DNA of 64,000 bases from an uncultured Mucispirillum sp. (GCA_944325215.1 CALUZC010000008.1:22946-86945), one strand, 5' to 3'. Numbered from the stretch's first letter, positions 37,205-46,405 are shown. Notes: generated by a model not told the origin, from the letters alone. Numbers and translations: made by a program.

Positions 37205-37660
37205 AGTGTAAAATCTAAAAACGATTGCAACAAATTAAGCAGTCATTAAAGTTCTCATAAAAAATATCATTAGCTGATTTATAAGTAAAGAATTTTCTAG
37301 GATAGTTATTAATCATATCTTATATATTTAGACATTTTTTATAACATCAAAATTCCTGCTTTTCTTTAGTTTGCATGATATTGCATCGAAAGAATGTTTA
37401 TTATCTAACTTATGCTTAATATAAGATAATAATTTGGTTTCAATACTGTATATTACAATATCCTGACTATTTTATTTATTAATCTTGCCTTATATTTAAT
37501 AAATTATGAGTACTATATTCTTTCCTAATACTCAAATCGCTATTTTCAAACTATACTGTTTCTCGCTTAATTTCTCTATGTTATACTTGTATCTCGATTT
37601 TATAAACTCGCTATTTCTCTTACTTTTATCCTGGCTTTTAGTAAAATTTATAATTTATAA
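37205..37660 (-). pseudogene. Decayed IS30-family transposase remnant
   Basis: Translation of the minus strand gives pieces in the order of an IS30 transposase. At about 37540-37630 KVREIASL, stop, NRDTSIT, stop, RN, stop, ARNS matches the HTH pattern REIA-x-L-N-R-x-x-STISREIKRNS. At about 37330-37445 YIKHKLDNKHSFDAISCKL resembles the linker. At about 37235-37316 NNYPRKFFTYKSANDIF matches the C-terminal pattern NxRPRKxLxYKTPxExF. Several stops and missing central catalytic parts show it is dead. No terminal inverted repeats were found. The rest of the 37119-38067 gap shows no gene. Confidence 0.55.
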
Positions 37661-38067
37661 CATTCTAATGAAGTTAAGCTACTATTTTTTAAATTTTAGA
37701 GTAGTATTCATTAGTGGCTGTGGCCTTCTTACTTTTTATGTTTTCTGCTAAAAAAATTATTTTATTTAAATAGAGATACAGCTACTTTTTATTTATCTAA
37801 TTTTTGCAATTGTGTTTGTAATTCACTGCTTATAAATAACCAGTAAAATATAATTATTTAACAATATGTTATATAAATATCTACTAAAATTATAGAGATT
37901 TTCATATTATCTTATTTACAAATATTCTAGATAAAAACCACAGCACAAATTTTTATCTTTATAAATCTGGAAATGCACCGCTCACTGTTACTGCAAATAT
38001 TATTACAAATGAGCCTACTACCCTTGAATACAGCATATTAAATAAATAGGGAATAAAATATCCCCCA

Positions 38068-39147
38068 TTATTTCATTATAATATCTTTTCTATATTCATC
38101 TTCCAAATTAATATCTTGAAATGTCTGCATATTATTCATAATATGGCATGCATTTTCTATTATCTGCATAGCAATAGGGCAGCCGCTGCCTTCGCCAAGC
38201 CTCATATGTAAATTAAGCATAGGCTCTAACCCTAAAGCATTTACTGCCCTTAAATATGCCGGCTCTTCTGAATGGTGAGATGTAAACATAAAATCTTTTA
38301 CTTCATTTTTTATGTGATATGCCATTAAAGCTGCTGAAATAGATATAAGCCCATCTATTACTATTGGCAGTCTATAATAAGCAGCTCCTAAGTATAAGCC
38401 TGTCATAGCTGCAATATCAAGCCCACCAACACATGATAATATTTCAAAAGGTTCTGCATGGAAAAGGTTGTATTTTGTAATAGCTTTTCTTATAACTTCA
38501 CGTTTTTTCTCAAGCTGGTTATCTGTTAAGCCTGCCCCTCTGCCCACAAGTTTTTTGTTACTGCTTTTAACTAATGACATAATACAGGACGAGGCAGTTG
38601 TAGTATTTGCCATACCAATTTCGCCGTTACCTATAATATTATATCCATTATCTTTAGCATATTTTGCATACTCTATGCCTGTTTTTACAGCTTCTATAAC
38701 AATATTATAGGGAATAGCTTTTTCAATGGCAAAATTATTTGTGCCATTAATCATCAAATTACGGTTATCAATATTTTCATGGATTACACCGCCTTTTATA
38801 CCCATATCAATAAGTTTTAAATCTGTATTACAGCTTTTAGTAATAACATTTATTCCAGTGCCAATATTATCAGCATAACTTTTAATTAATAATTTTGTAA
38901 AATATTGTGGAGTTGCTGCCACCCCTTCATCATACACCCCATTATCTGCACCAAAAAGAAAAAGTATACGTTTATCTGCACTGTTATTTATTTTACCAGT
39001 AATGCCTGCAAGTTTTATGCTTATTTCTTCTAATGCACCTAAACTGCCCTTTGGTTTTAATAGATTATTCTGCCTTTCAACTGCCTGTTTTAATGCATGT
39101 TCATCTGCACCTTTTATATTTTCTATTATTTTCTTTAATTCTTCCAT
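38068..39147 (-). CDS. cobT: Nicotinate-nucleotide--dimethylbenzimidazole phosphoribosyltransferase CobT
   Basis: This 359-residue enzyme makes alpha-ribazole phosphate, the lower-ligand nucleotide of cobalamin. LKPKGSLGALEE near 32-43, LFLFGADNGVYDEGVAATPQ and GEIGMANTTTASS are CobT hallmarks. So are the C-terminal GLEPMLNLHMRLGEGSG, with its catalytic glutamate, and CPIAMQIIE. It is the last gene of the minus-strand cobalamin operon, 3 bp after the CbiC fragment. A small GC hairpin with a bulge lies just after the stop (38046-38066) and may help termination. Confidence 0.95.
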   Translation of the reverse strand: MEELKKIIENIKGADEHALKQAVERQNNLLKPKGSLGALEEISIKLAGITGKINNSADKRILFLFGADNGVYDEGVAATPQYFTKLLIKSYADNIGTGINVITKSCNTDLKLIDMGIKGGVIHENIDNRNLMINGTNNFAIEKAIPYNIVIEAVKTGIEYAKYAKDNGYNIIGNGEIGMANTTTASSCIMSLVKSSNKKLVGRGAGLTDNQLEKKREVIRKAITKYNLFHAEPFEILSCVGGLDIAAMTGLYLGAAYYRLPIVIDGLISISAALMAYHIKNEVKDFMFTSHHSEEPAYLRAVNALGLEPMLNLHMRLGEGSGCPIAMQIIENACHIMNNMQTFQDINLEDEYRKDIIMK

Positions 39148-39150
39148 ATT

Positions 39151-39483
39151 CTACCTTTCAAATGCCTGGTAAAGCATAGCATTAATAATAGCAGCTGCCA
39201 CATTAGAGCCACCCTTTCTGCCCTTTGCTACAATTGAAGCAATATTATGGTTTAATATAAGTTCCTTGCTTTCCACCACATTTACAAACCCTACAGGACA
39301 TGCAATAATCAATTCTGGCTTTATTTTATTTTCTTTCATAAGTTCATCAAGCTTAATTAAAGCTGTTGGCGCATTACCTACTGCAATTATTAATGGTTTT
39401 TCTATTTTTGCAGCTTTTTCCACAGCAACTTGTGCTCTAGTTATGCCCCTTTTTTTATTACATTTCAATACCTTTTCTAGCAT
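39151..39483 (-). CDS. C-terminal half of precorrin-8X methylmutase (CbiC/CobH), truncated
   Basis: This 110-residue ORF matches only the second half of CbiC: GITRAQVAVEKA, VGNAPTALIKL (36-46 region), ACPVGFVNVVESKE and GRKGGSNVAAAIINAML. Full CbiC is about 200-215 residues, and its catalytic histidine lies in the missing N-terminal half. The start overlaps cobO by 26 bp, so the N-terminal half has been replaced by cobO coding sequence. The reading frame is undamaged. It cannot act as a normal methylmutase. It may be a relic or a repurposed binding domain. Confidence 0.8.
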   Translation of the reverse strand: MLEKVLKCNKKRGITRAQVAVEKAAKIEKPLIIAVGNAPTALIKLDELMKENKIKPELIIACPVGFVNVVESKELILNHNIASIVAKGRKGGSNVAAAIINAMLYQAFER

Positions 39484-39991
39484 TTATCCCTTTATCCATA
39501 GGGTGTTTTATCTTTTTCATCTCAGTAATATAATCTGCAATCTCCATTAACTCTTCACTTGGGTTTCTGCCAGTTAGCACTACTTCTAAATTTTTTGGCT
39601 TGTTATTTAAAAAGTCCATAACCATTTCTTTATCAATATGGTTACCCACATATGCTCCCACAAGTTCATCTAAAACAAGCAGTGTTTTATCGCCATCACC
39701 TTCTACTAAAGATGTTACTTCTTTAAAAAGTTTATTATGTTCTTCTTTTAATAATGCAAGTTCTTCTTCATTCATTTCCCATGTAAAGCCTTTTGGCTTT
39801 GTAATGCGGTATGAATTTATGCCTAGTTGCTCTAAGCTTTTTAATTCACCACTTGGTGATGTTTTTAAAAACTGGCAAAATATCACCTTAAACCCAGAAC
39901 CAAATGCACGCACAGTTAGCCCAACACAAGCCGTTGTTTTTCCTTTATTTTCACCACAGTATATATGGATTAATCCTTTATCTTTTGCCAT
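39458..39991 (-). CDS. cobO: Cob(I)yrinic acid a,c-diamide adenosyltransferase CobO/BtuR
   Basis: This 177-residue protein has the P-loop GENKGKTT at 13-20. FCQFLKT, then LLVLDELVGA and EVVLTGRNPSEELMEIADYITEM are CobA/BtuR-type features. It transfers adenosyl to cob(I)alamin precursors and also serves salvage. The ATG at 39991 is chosen because AAGGGG lies about 8 nt upstream; a longer frame from 40018 is unlikely. The start lies inside the end of cbiP (14 bp overlap). Confidence 0.93.
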   Translation of the reverse strand: MAKDKGLIHIYCGENKGKTTACVGLTVRAFGSGFKVIFCQFLKTSPSGELKSLEQLGINSYRITKPKGFTWEMNEEELALLKEEHNKLFKEVTSLVEGDGDKTLLVLDELVGAYVGNHIDKEMVMDFLNNKPKNLEVVLTGRNPSEELMEIADYITEMKKIKHPMDKGINARKGIEM

Positions 39992-41483
39992 AACTACACC
40001 CCTTTTCAAGTATCTCATATATTTTTTTCATATTTATGTTTTCCTGCATAATGCATGCAAGCTTTTCATATTCCTGCTCTTTTAAAAGCTTTATATCAGC
40101 CATATTATCACTATTTTCAAGACCTTTTTCCTGCCTTAATTTATCTACTATTGCTTTTGATACTTCACCGCTGTCAAATACACCGTGGATATATGTGCCA
40201 AGTATATTATTACAGGCAAGCCCGTCTTTTTTATTTACATTATTATTATCTATTATTACAGATATATTTTCAAGTGTAGAATTAGTCTGCCCCATATGTA
40301 TTTCATAGCCTTCAAATTTTGCTCCATTTAAAAAGGAAAAATAACCAGAGATATTATTAAATGTGCCTTGAACTTGAGTTCGCACTTTTTCTTTTTCAAA
40401 TATGGTTTCAGCATTTATTAGCCCAAGTCCAGTTTCTTTGCCGCCAGATTCTACTCCATGTGGGTCATAAATACTTTTACATAACATTTGATAACCACCA
40501 CATACTCCAATTATACCTTTGCCGCTTTCAGAATGTTTTATTATTTTGCTTATAAGACCTGAACTTCTTAAATAACGCATATCTGAAATAGTATTTTTTG
40601 TGCCAGGGATAATAAGTAAATCTGGCTCGCCAAAATCTGATACGCCTTTTATATAACGGATAGATACATCATCATAATGCTCAAATACACTAAAATCTGT
40701 AAAATTTGAAATTTGAGGAAGTCTGATAACTGCAATATCAATAGTTTTTTTGCTGTAATTATCAAATGATGAACTTAAGCTGTCTTCTTCATCTATTAAA
40801 AACCTTTCATAAGGCATAACACCTAAAACACTTATGCCTGTTAATTCTTCAATTTGATATAGCCCATGCTCAAGTATACTTTTATCCCCACGGAATTTAT
40901 TTATTATAAAGCCTTTGAAATAATTTTTATAATCTGGAAGCAGTGCAGTAGTGCCATAAAGGCTTGCAAATACGCCACCTCTGTCAATATCACCAACTAA
41001 TAATACAGGAGCTGATGCCATTTCTGCCATACCCATATTTACAAAATCATTTTTATTTAAGTTAATTTCAGCAGGGCTTCCTGCCCCTTCTATTACTATA
41101 ATATCATATTCTTGTGATAAACTTTCATAGCTTTCTTTTATGTTTTTTAAAAACTTATGTTTTTCTTGATAATATTCTTGTGCTGTCATATTGCCGTAAA
41201 CTTCGCCTTGAATAATTACCTGAGAAGTTTTATTGCCTGTTGGTTTTAATAAGACAGGGTTAAACCTAACATCTGCATAAACTTTTGCACACTCTGCCTG
41301 CACAGCTTGAGCTCTGCCAAGCTCTAATCCGTCATGAGTAATATATGAATTTAATGCCATATTTTGTGATTTAAAAGGTGCAACCTTATAGCCAGCATTG
41401 GCAAATATTCTGCATAAGCCTGCTGCTATTAAACTTTTACCAGCATTAGATGCTGTTCCCTGCACCATGATACTTTTAGCCAT
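39978..41483 (-). CDS. cbiP: Cobyric acid synthase CbiP/CobQ
   Basis: This 501-residue amidotransferase adds four amide groups to adenosylcobyrinic a,c-diamide. The N-terminal synthetase domain shows VQGTASNAGKSLI (about 7-19) and KSQNMALNSYI. The C-terminal class I glutaminase domain has the nucleophile in IGVCGGYQML and the histidine in YIHGVFD. Length and both domains are complete, in contrast to the CbiA relic upstream. It overlaps cobD by 8 bp. Confidence 0.95.
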   Translation of the reverse strand: MAKSIMVQGTASNAGKSLIAAGLCRIFANAGYKVAPFKSQNMALNSYITHDGLELGRAQAVQAECAKVYADVRFNPVLLKPTGNKTSQVIIQGEVYGNMTAQEYYQEKHKFLKNIKESYESLSQEYDIIVIEGAGSPAEINLNKNDFVNMGMAEMASAPVLLVGDIDRGGVFASLYGTTALLPDYKNYFKGFIINKFRGDKSILEHGLYQIEELTGISVLGVMPYERFLIDEEDSLSSSFDNYSKKTIDIAVIRLPQISNFTDFSVFEHYDDVSIRYIKGVSDFGEPDLLIIPGTKNTISDMRYLRSSGLISKIIKHSESGKGIIGVCGGYQMLCKSIYDPHGVESGGKETGLGLINAETIFEKEKVRTQVQGTFNNISGYFSFLNGAKFEGYEIHMGQTNSTLENISVIIDNNNVNKKDGLACNNILGTYIHGVFDSGEVSKAIVDKLRQEKGLENSDNMADIKLLKEQEYEKLACIMQENINMKKIYEILEKGCSYGKR

Positions 41484-42531
41484 TTAATATTTCCTTTAAA
41501 GCATTGATTAATTTTTCATTATCATCATGTTTTTTTACAGCCACACGAAAATAACCTTTTGATAAGCCTTTGTAATTACTACAGTCCCTTATTAATATGT
41601 GTTTTTCTAACAGCTTTTCTTTTAATTTATATTCATCACAGTAAAAAAATATATAATTTGCCTGTGAGCCGTATATTAAAAACCCAAAATTTTTAAGGTT
41701 ATATAATAAATACTCTTTTTCTTTTTCAATATAGGAAATAGATTTTTCTAAAAAAGTGCTGTCTTTCAAAGCTGCTATCCCACACATATAAGCAGGCATT
41801 GAAATATTCCATGGGGGAAGGTATTCTTCTAATATTTCAATATTTTTTTTACTGCTTATGCAATATCCAAGCCTAAACCCTGCAAAAGCATAAGTTTTTG
41901 TAAATGCTTTTATTATTATAAGATTATCATATTTTTTAATAAGGGATACATATGATTTGCCATTATATGTTAAATCAATAAAACATTCATCAAGGACAAC
42001 AATACTGCCACATTGGGCTGCTTTTTCTAATATACTATATAATATATTTTCATCTATTATATTTCCCACAGGGTTATCTGGGTTTGTAAGATATATTATG
42101 CTGTCTTTTTTTACATAATCTATAATATCTTTTTGCAATTTAAATTGATTTTCTATTTTTAAATAGTAATAATCTATATTTTTATTATGGAGCGATTTTT
42201 CATATTCGCTAAATGCTGGAGCATTTATCAGTGCATTTGCTTTATTAAAAGCATAGGGGATAAAATATATTATCTCACTTGCCCCGTTTGATAATATTAT
42301 ATTTTCAAAGGATATATTTTCTTTTTCTGCCAATTTTTGACGTAATAATTTATAATCATGTGGGGGATAAGCAAAACTTTTAGCATATGATGATATGAAA
42401 GCATTACTAACTTCAATAGGTGCAATAAGTGGGTTTAGACTGCTTGAAAAATCAACTGGGTATACACCATATTTTTCATAATGGGAGTATATATCCCCAC
42501 CGTGAGAATACTCTTTCATGCTATATGCCAT
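41476..42531 (-). CDS. cobD: L-threonine-O-3-phosphate decarboxylase CobD (HisC-like fold)
   Basis: This 351-residue PLP enzyme starts with EYSHGGDIYSH, the CobD form of the N-terminus. It has LTNPDNPVGN, VVLDECFIDLTY, then IIIKAFTKTYAFAGFRLGY with the PLP lysine K212. It makes (R)-1-amino-2-propanol phosphate for the aminopropanol linker. Neighbouring cbiB and cbiP support this over a histidinol-phosphate aminotransferase. It overlaps cbiB by 11 bp. A second ATG at 42519 is possible. Confidence 0.9.
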   Translation of the reverse strand: MAYSMKEYSHGGDIYSHYEKYGVYPVDFSSSLNPLIAPIEVSNAFISSYAKSFAYPPHDYKLLRQKLAEKENISFENIILSNGASEIIYFIPYAFNKANALINAPAFSEYEKSLHNKNIDYYYLKIENQFKLQKDIIDYVKKDSIIYLTNPDNPVGNIIDENILYSILEKAAQCGSIVVLDECFIDLTYNGKSYVSLIKKYDNLIIIKAFTKTYAFAGFRLGYCISSKKNIEILEEYLPPWNISMPAYMCGIAALKDSTFLEKSISYIEKEKEYLLYNLKNFGFLIYGSQANYIFFYCDEYKLKEKLLEKHILIRDCSNYKGLSKGYFRVAVKKHDDNEKLINALKEILNG

Positions 42532-43498
42532 GGTTTACTATTGTTAAAATAGCAAATTTTGCTAATATAAGCAGAACAAGTGCTAAAACTGATACAATAG
42601 TCATAAGCATACATACTTTTGGTATATCTTCCATATTTGGCTCTTTTGTATCATCACCTATATACTGTTTATCAACCATCTCGCCAAAATATGATGCAGG
42701 ACCGCCAAGCTGAATATCTAAGGCACCAGCTGCTGCTGATTCTGGGTAGCCACTGTTTGGGCTTGAATGGTTCCACCTGTCTCTTAGTAAAATTTTATAT
42801 GCATTTTTATAATTAAAGCCTGATAAAAATGCCGCTGCCACATATAAAAACCCAGTAATACGAGCAGGGATAATATTTAAAACATCATCAAGCCTTGCAG
42901 CAACTTTTCCAAAGTATTCGTATTTTTTATTTTTATAGCCTATCATAGAATCAAGGGTATTTACTGCTTTATAAAGCATTCCAAAACTAGCCCCACCTAT
43001 TATCATGTAAAAAAGTGGTGCTACAACGCCATCATTTGTATTTTCTGAAACTGATTCTACTGTTGCTTTTATAACATCTTTTTCATTCATATTCGCAGTA
43101 TCTCTGCCAACTATATGGCTAAGTTTTTCTTTTGCACGCTCTAAATTACCAGTATATAATTCAGCATAAACTTTCATGGCAGATTCTTTTAAGGAACCAA
43201 GTGCAAGTATTTGAAAACATAAAAATACTTCTACAATAATACCAAGCACCATATGTATGCTGTAAAAAATACTAAGAACAATATATGGGATAATAAAAGA
43301 AATAATTATAACAAAAAGTGTTAAAATAACACCTGCAATAGTTTCAGCGACTGCACCTTTTCTAAATATTTTTCTTAAAAAAATCTCACCATATTTAATA
43401 ATTTTACCAATATATACAACAGGGTGTGGAATATTTTTCGGATCCTTAAACATTAAATCTAAAATAAATGCAATTATCAGCATAAATCCTATTTTCAT
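42521..43498 (-). CDS. cbiB: Adenosylcobinamide-phosphate synthase CbiB
   Basis: This 325-residue membrane protein joins aminopropanol (phosphate) to cobyric acid. FMLIIAFILDLMFKDPKNIPHPVVYIGKII spans the N-terminus (split here by the membrane helix), then VGRDTANMNEKDVIKATVES, SENTNDGVVAPLFY and NSGYPESAAAGALDIQLGG are family hallmarks. Several membrane helices are present. The gene lies 14 bp after cobC. Complete length. Confidence 0.95.
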   Translation of the reverse strand: MKIGFMLIIAFILDLMFKDPKNIPHPVVYIGKIIKYGEIFLRKIFRKGAVAETIAGVILTLFVIIISFIIPYIVLSIFYSIHMVLGIIVEVFLCFQILALGSLKESAMKVYAELYTGNLERAKEKLSHIVGRDTANMNEKDVIKATVESVSENTNDGVVAPLFYMIIGGASFGMLYKAVNTLDSMIGYKNKKYEYFGKVAARLDDVLNIIPARITGFLYVAAAFLSGFNYKNAYKILLRDRWNHSSPNSGYPESAAAGALDIQLGGPASYFGEMVDKQYIGDDTKEPNMEDIPKVCMLMTIVSVLALVLLILAKFAILTIVNHGI

Positions 43499-43512
43499 AA
43501 TACTGCCTCAAG

Positions 43513-44103
43513 TTATAATTTCTCTATAATAATAAGTTCTTTTCTATTTTCATCATAATGAGCTTTCAAACCCTGCCCATTATCCCTGTGGTAGTAATAT
43601 ATATCATCACTTTCTTCGCAAAGCATGGAAAATATTGCCATAATTACTCCACCATGGCAAATAAGAGCTGCTGTTTCATAATTATTTTTATTCATATGAC
43701 CTATCATTTCAAAAAAGCCTTTTAAAACACGCATGCCAAACTCAATACCACTTTCCCCATGTGGTATTTTTTCCTTGCCACTTGTTGCACGGAAATTTCT
43801 ATATGCCTGCATATCCATTAATTCATCATGAGTTTTCCCTTCAAAAACTCCAAAATTCATTTCACGCATATTTTTTATAATCTCTAAATGTTCATCTGGG
43901 AAAATAATATGGGCAGTTTCTATACACCTTTTCATAGGGCTTGAATATATAACTTCTTTATCAATATGTTTACTTCTTTCATGCCATAAATCATAAATAT
44001 TTTTTCTTCCATTTTCTGTAAGTGGTAAATCAGTAGAGCCAACAAATCTGCCCTCCACATTATATTTAGTTTGACCATGGCGAATAAAATAAATTGTTTT
44101 CAT
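43513..44103 (-). CDS. cobC: Alpha-ribazole phosphatase CobC (histidine phosphatase family)
   Basis: This 196-residue protein has the phosphoglycerate-mutase-type catalytic motif FIRHGQTKYN, with H9. RCIETAHIIF and the acid EMNFGVFEGKTHDEL follow, and the second histidine is in ALICHGGVIMAI. Its place between cbiB and the CobU-like gene supports removal of the phosphate from ribazole phosphate or cobalamin phosphate. A general phosphatase cannot be excluded by motif alone. Confidence 0.88.
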   Translation of the reverse strand: MKTIYFIRHGQTKYNVEGRFVGSTDLPLTENGRKNIYDLWHERSKHIDKEVIYSSPMKRCIETAHIIFPDEHLEIIKNMREMNFGVFEGKTHDELMDMQAYRNFRATSGKEKIPHGESGIEFGMRVLKGFFEMIGHMNKNNYETAALICHGGVIMAIFSMLCEESDDIYYYHRDNGQGLKAHYDENRKELIIIEKL

Positions 44104-44110
44104 ATTGCTT

Positions 44111-44503
44111 CTACCCCTTTAAAATTGTTGGTATACCGTAATATATACGCTCTACTTTATGAGATATGGCACTTAATTCTGAAACTATTCTCCCAACCAT
44201 ATCTCTATATTCTCTCTCAAATTTATCAAGTGGTATAATACCTGAGCCTATTTCATTACATATTATAATTTCTATATTTGAGTTATTAATTTGTTCTATA
44301 ATTTGAAAATAATTTTCACTATTTAATAAACCTTGCTCCATATACCTTTTAATAAGTAAGTGCAGGTTATATATACCCTTTTTAGAAAAGGCCTCATTTA
44401 CTGGGCATTGCCTTCCATTTTGCATATCTTCTTTTAATATATTATATGTTTTTAAAGCATAGGCAAGTTTATTATGGTATGCTCCACCTATTATTAATAT
44501 CAT
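44111..44503 (-). CDS. CobU-like protein with degenerate P-loop
   Basis: This 130-residue protein resembles the C-terminal part and overall order of adenosylcobinamide kinase. The start LIIGGAYHNKLAYA replaces the usual GGARSGKS P-loop. CNEIGSGIIPLDKFEREYRDMVGR corresponds to the NEVGxGIVPxxxxxRxFRDxxG motif, and the end VERIYYGIPTILKG matches as well. A full-length CobU is encoded two genes upstream, so this may be a partner subunit or a relic. It overlaps cobS by 4 bp, arguing that it is still translated. Confidence 0.72.
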   Translation of the reverse strand: MILIIGGAYHNKLAYALKTYNILKEDMQNGRQCPVNEAFSKKGIYNLHLLIKRYMEQGLLNSENYFQIIEQINNSNIEIIICNEIGSGIIPLDKFEREYRDMVGRIVSELSAISHKVERIYYGIPTILKG

Positions 44504-45267
44504 AAACTACCACCAAACATACTAAAATATAAAAGAAGGCAGACTTCGTATATACATATGCTAAAGCCTGCTAAATCACCACTTAAGCCACCAAAAACTT
44601 TTATAAAATACTTGTTTAGTATAATAGAAATTATTACTAAAATCAATAAAATCATTAGTGAAGATGTAAGCCCTGCAATAAAGTATAGCAAAATAAATGA
44701 AAAAATAGTTACAAGGTATGCATATATTAGTAATGCTTTTTTATTTTCCACTTTAGAAAAAGTATATAAAAGCCCCTTTTCTGTTGCACTTTTTGTATAG
44801 GCTATTATATACAGCACAAATATTCTGCTTAAAGTAAATGTATAAATTAACATAAATATTTCTACAGATTTATACATGTTTTCAAAAGCTGCAAACATAA
44901 TCATAAAATATGTAATAGTATAGATTATGGCAAATGCTCCAGAGTTACTGTCTTTTAAAACCTGCTGGCGTTTTTCTTGGTTTCCATGGCAGAATATGGC
45001 ATCTATTGTATCAGCATAGCCATCAAAGTGGATACCACCTGTAAAAAGCACTATAAAAGCAGTGGATAATGCTGCATAAAGAACTGATGATATTTGAAAA
45101 TGCTCTGCTGTTACATATATTCCATATTCTCCAAGCCCTAAAAGTATTCCTAAAAATACAAGCATATAAAATATATACTTCATATCTTTTTCCTGCCATG
45201 CAATATTTGGCACAGGGATTATAGAATACATTGATACACATATGAAAAAACTTCGTAATAAACTCAT
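44500..45267 (-). CDS. cobS: Adenosylcobinamide-GDP ribazoletransferase CobS
   Basis: This 255-residue membrane protein joins the nucleotide loop to cobinamide-GDP. GGIHFDGYADTIDAIFC (about 77-93), then LKDSNSGAFAI, is the CobS signature with metal-binding aspartates. Six or so membrane helices and GGLSGDLAGFSICIYE near the C-terminus are typical. It overlaps its neighbours by 4 bp on both sides. Confidence 0.94.
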   Translation of the reverse strand: MSLLRSFFICVSMYSIIPVPNIAWQEKDMKYIFYMLVFLGILLGLGEYGIYVTAEHFQISSVLYAALSTAFIVLFTGGIHFDGYADTIDAIFCHGNQEKRQQVLKDSNSGAFAIIYTITYFMIMFAAFENMYKSVEIFMLIYTFTLSRIFVLYIIAYTKSATEKGLLYTFSKVENKKALLIYAYLVTIFSFILLYFIAGLTSSLMILLILVIISIILNKYFIKVFGGLSGDLAGFSICIYEVCLLLYFSMFGGSL

Positions 45268-45767
45268 AAACTACCCTTATGGATTATCATATTACCATAA
45301 ACCATTTCAATAACACTATCTGCCCTTTCTGCAATATAGCTTGCACCATTATTTAATGTTTTTATATAATCTTGAACTTCTTTGCTGTAATACAGGCCGT
45401 CATAACTAATATCATTTGTTACAATAACCAAGTTTTTTGCATTTTTCATTAAATAATCCATATCTTTATAAAACCCTTCTATGCTTCCCCCATTAAATAA
45501 ATGGTTTGCACATAAATTACCAAGGCATTCTAAAAGCACCACATTAAAGCATGATAAATCTATACCTTCAAAATCCTTTTCTATTTCTAGTGTTTTAAAG
45601 TTTTTATCCTTTCGCATTAATCTATGTTTTTCTATGCGTTTTTTTGATTCTTCGCTTTTATTTTCCATGGTGGCAATATATAGTTTTTCACCATTAAAGC
45701 TGCCTGCTATACTTTCTGCCCTTTTTGATTTATGGCTTTTTACTCCACCTGATACAAGGTAAATCAT
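45264..45767 (-). CDS. cobU: Adenosylcobinamide kinase/guanylyltransferase CobU
   Basis: This 167-residue protein starts YLVSGGVKSHKSKRAESI (P-loop variant GGVKSHKS in place of GGARSGKS). It continues with LYIATMENKSEESKKRIEKHR, including the GMP-linked histidine region, then VVLLECLGNLCANHLF and VTNDISYDGLYYSKEVQDYI. The altered P-loop still keeps K-S. It overlaps cobS and the CbiA fragment by 4 bp each. Some organisms use CobY instead; this gene is the CobU type. Confidence 0.88.
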   Translation of the reverse strand: MIYLVSGGVKSHKSKRAESIAGSFNGEKLYIATMENKSEESKKRIEKHRLMRKDKNFKTLEIEKDFEGIDLSCFNVVLLECLGNLCANHLFNGGSIEGFYKDMDYLMKNAKNLVIVTNDISYDGLYYSKEVQDYIKTLNNGASYIAERADSVIEMVYGNMIIHKGSL

Positions 45768-46405
45768 AGATTATCCGTTTTATAATTTAATGCTTTTTCA
45801 ATAAACCGTTTTGCAATATTTAGATTTCCAAGATAATATAAATGAGGGTATCCTGCATATAAATTATCTTCTATCTTTGCTCCAGTCCAGTTTTTAGTGC
45901 TGCTTGGTTTTTGCATAAAGCAGTCATTACATTCATTATCCATTTTAGAATAGTGAAACTCATGGGCTTTTATGATTTCATTTTTTTTGAAAATCATACT
46001 GTCTTTTTGGCTTGTTACATTAATATATCCAAAATTTTGCAGTTTATTAATCATATAGGCACTGCCTTCAATTAAAGAAGCACTTTTTATATTATCAATA
46101 CTTTTACTTATATACATATAGCCGCCACATTCTGCCATAAGCGGAATATTATTTTCATATGCTTTTTGTAATGAATGAATAAATCTTTCGTTTTTACTTA
46201 ATTTTTCAATATATAGTTCAGGATAACCACCATAAAATATTATGCCATATAAGCCTTCTGGAAGCTTTTTATCATAAAGTGGGGAAAAATAAATAATCTC
46301 TGCCCCCATTTTTTCTAATACTTTTATATTATCTTCATAATAAAAACAAAAGGCTTCATCTCTTGCAATTCCAATTTTACATTTGCCTATATAATCTATT
46401 TTCAT
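45764..46405 (-). CDS. Glutaminase half of cobyrinic acid a,c-diamide synthase (CbiA/CobB), truncated
   Basis: This 213-residue ORF begins KIGIARDEAFCFYYEDN, the point where the class I glutaminase half of CbiA normally starts after about 240 residues. The nucleophile C93 (MAECGGYMY) and H149/H152 (AHEFHYSK) are present. The N-terminal ATP-binding synthetase domain is entirely absent and no trace lies in the 63 bp upstream. The frame is intact and coupled to cobU, so it may still be made. It could not activate the corrin carboxylates alone. Confidence 0.85.
   Translation of the reverse strand: MKIDYIGKCKIGIARDEAFCFYYEDNIKVLEKMGAEIIYFSPLYDKKLPEGLYGIIFYGGYPELYIEKLSKNERFIHSLQKAYENNIPLMAECGGYMYISKSIDNIKSASLIEGSAYMINKLQNFGYINVTSQKDSMIFKKNEIIKAHEFHYSKMDNECNDCFMQKPSSTKNWTGAKIEDNLYAGYPHLYYLGNLNIAKRFIEKALNYKTDNL

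Noticed and set aside
37506..37751. Plus-strand hydrophobic ORF in the 37.1-38.1 kb gap
   Set aside because: Low-complexity F/L/Y-rich frame of AT-rich DNA, antisense to the IS30-like relic, without a ribosome site.
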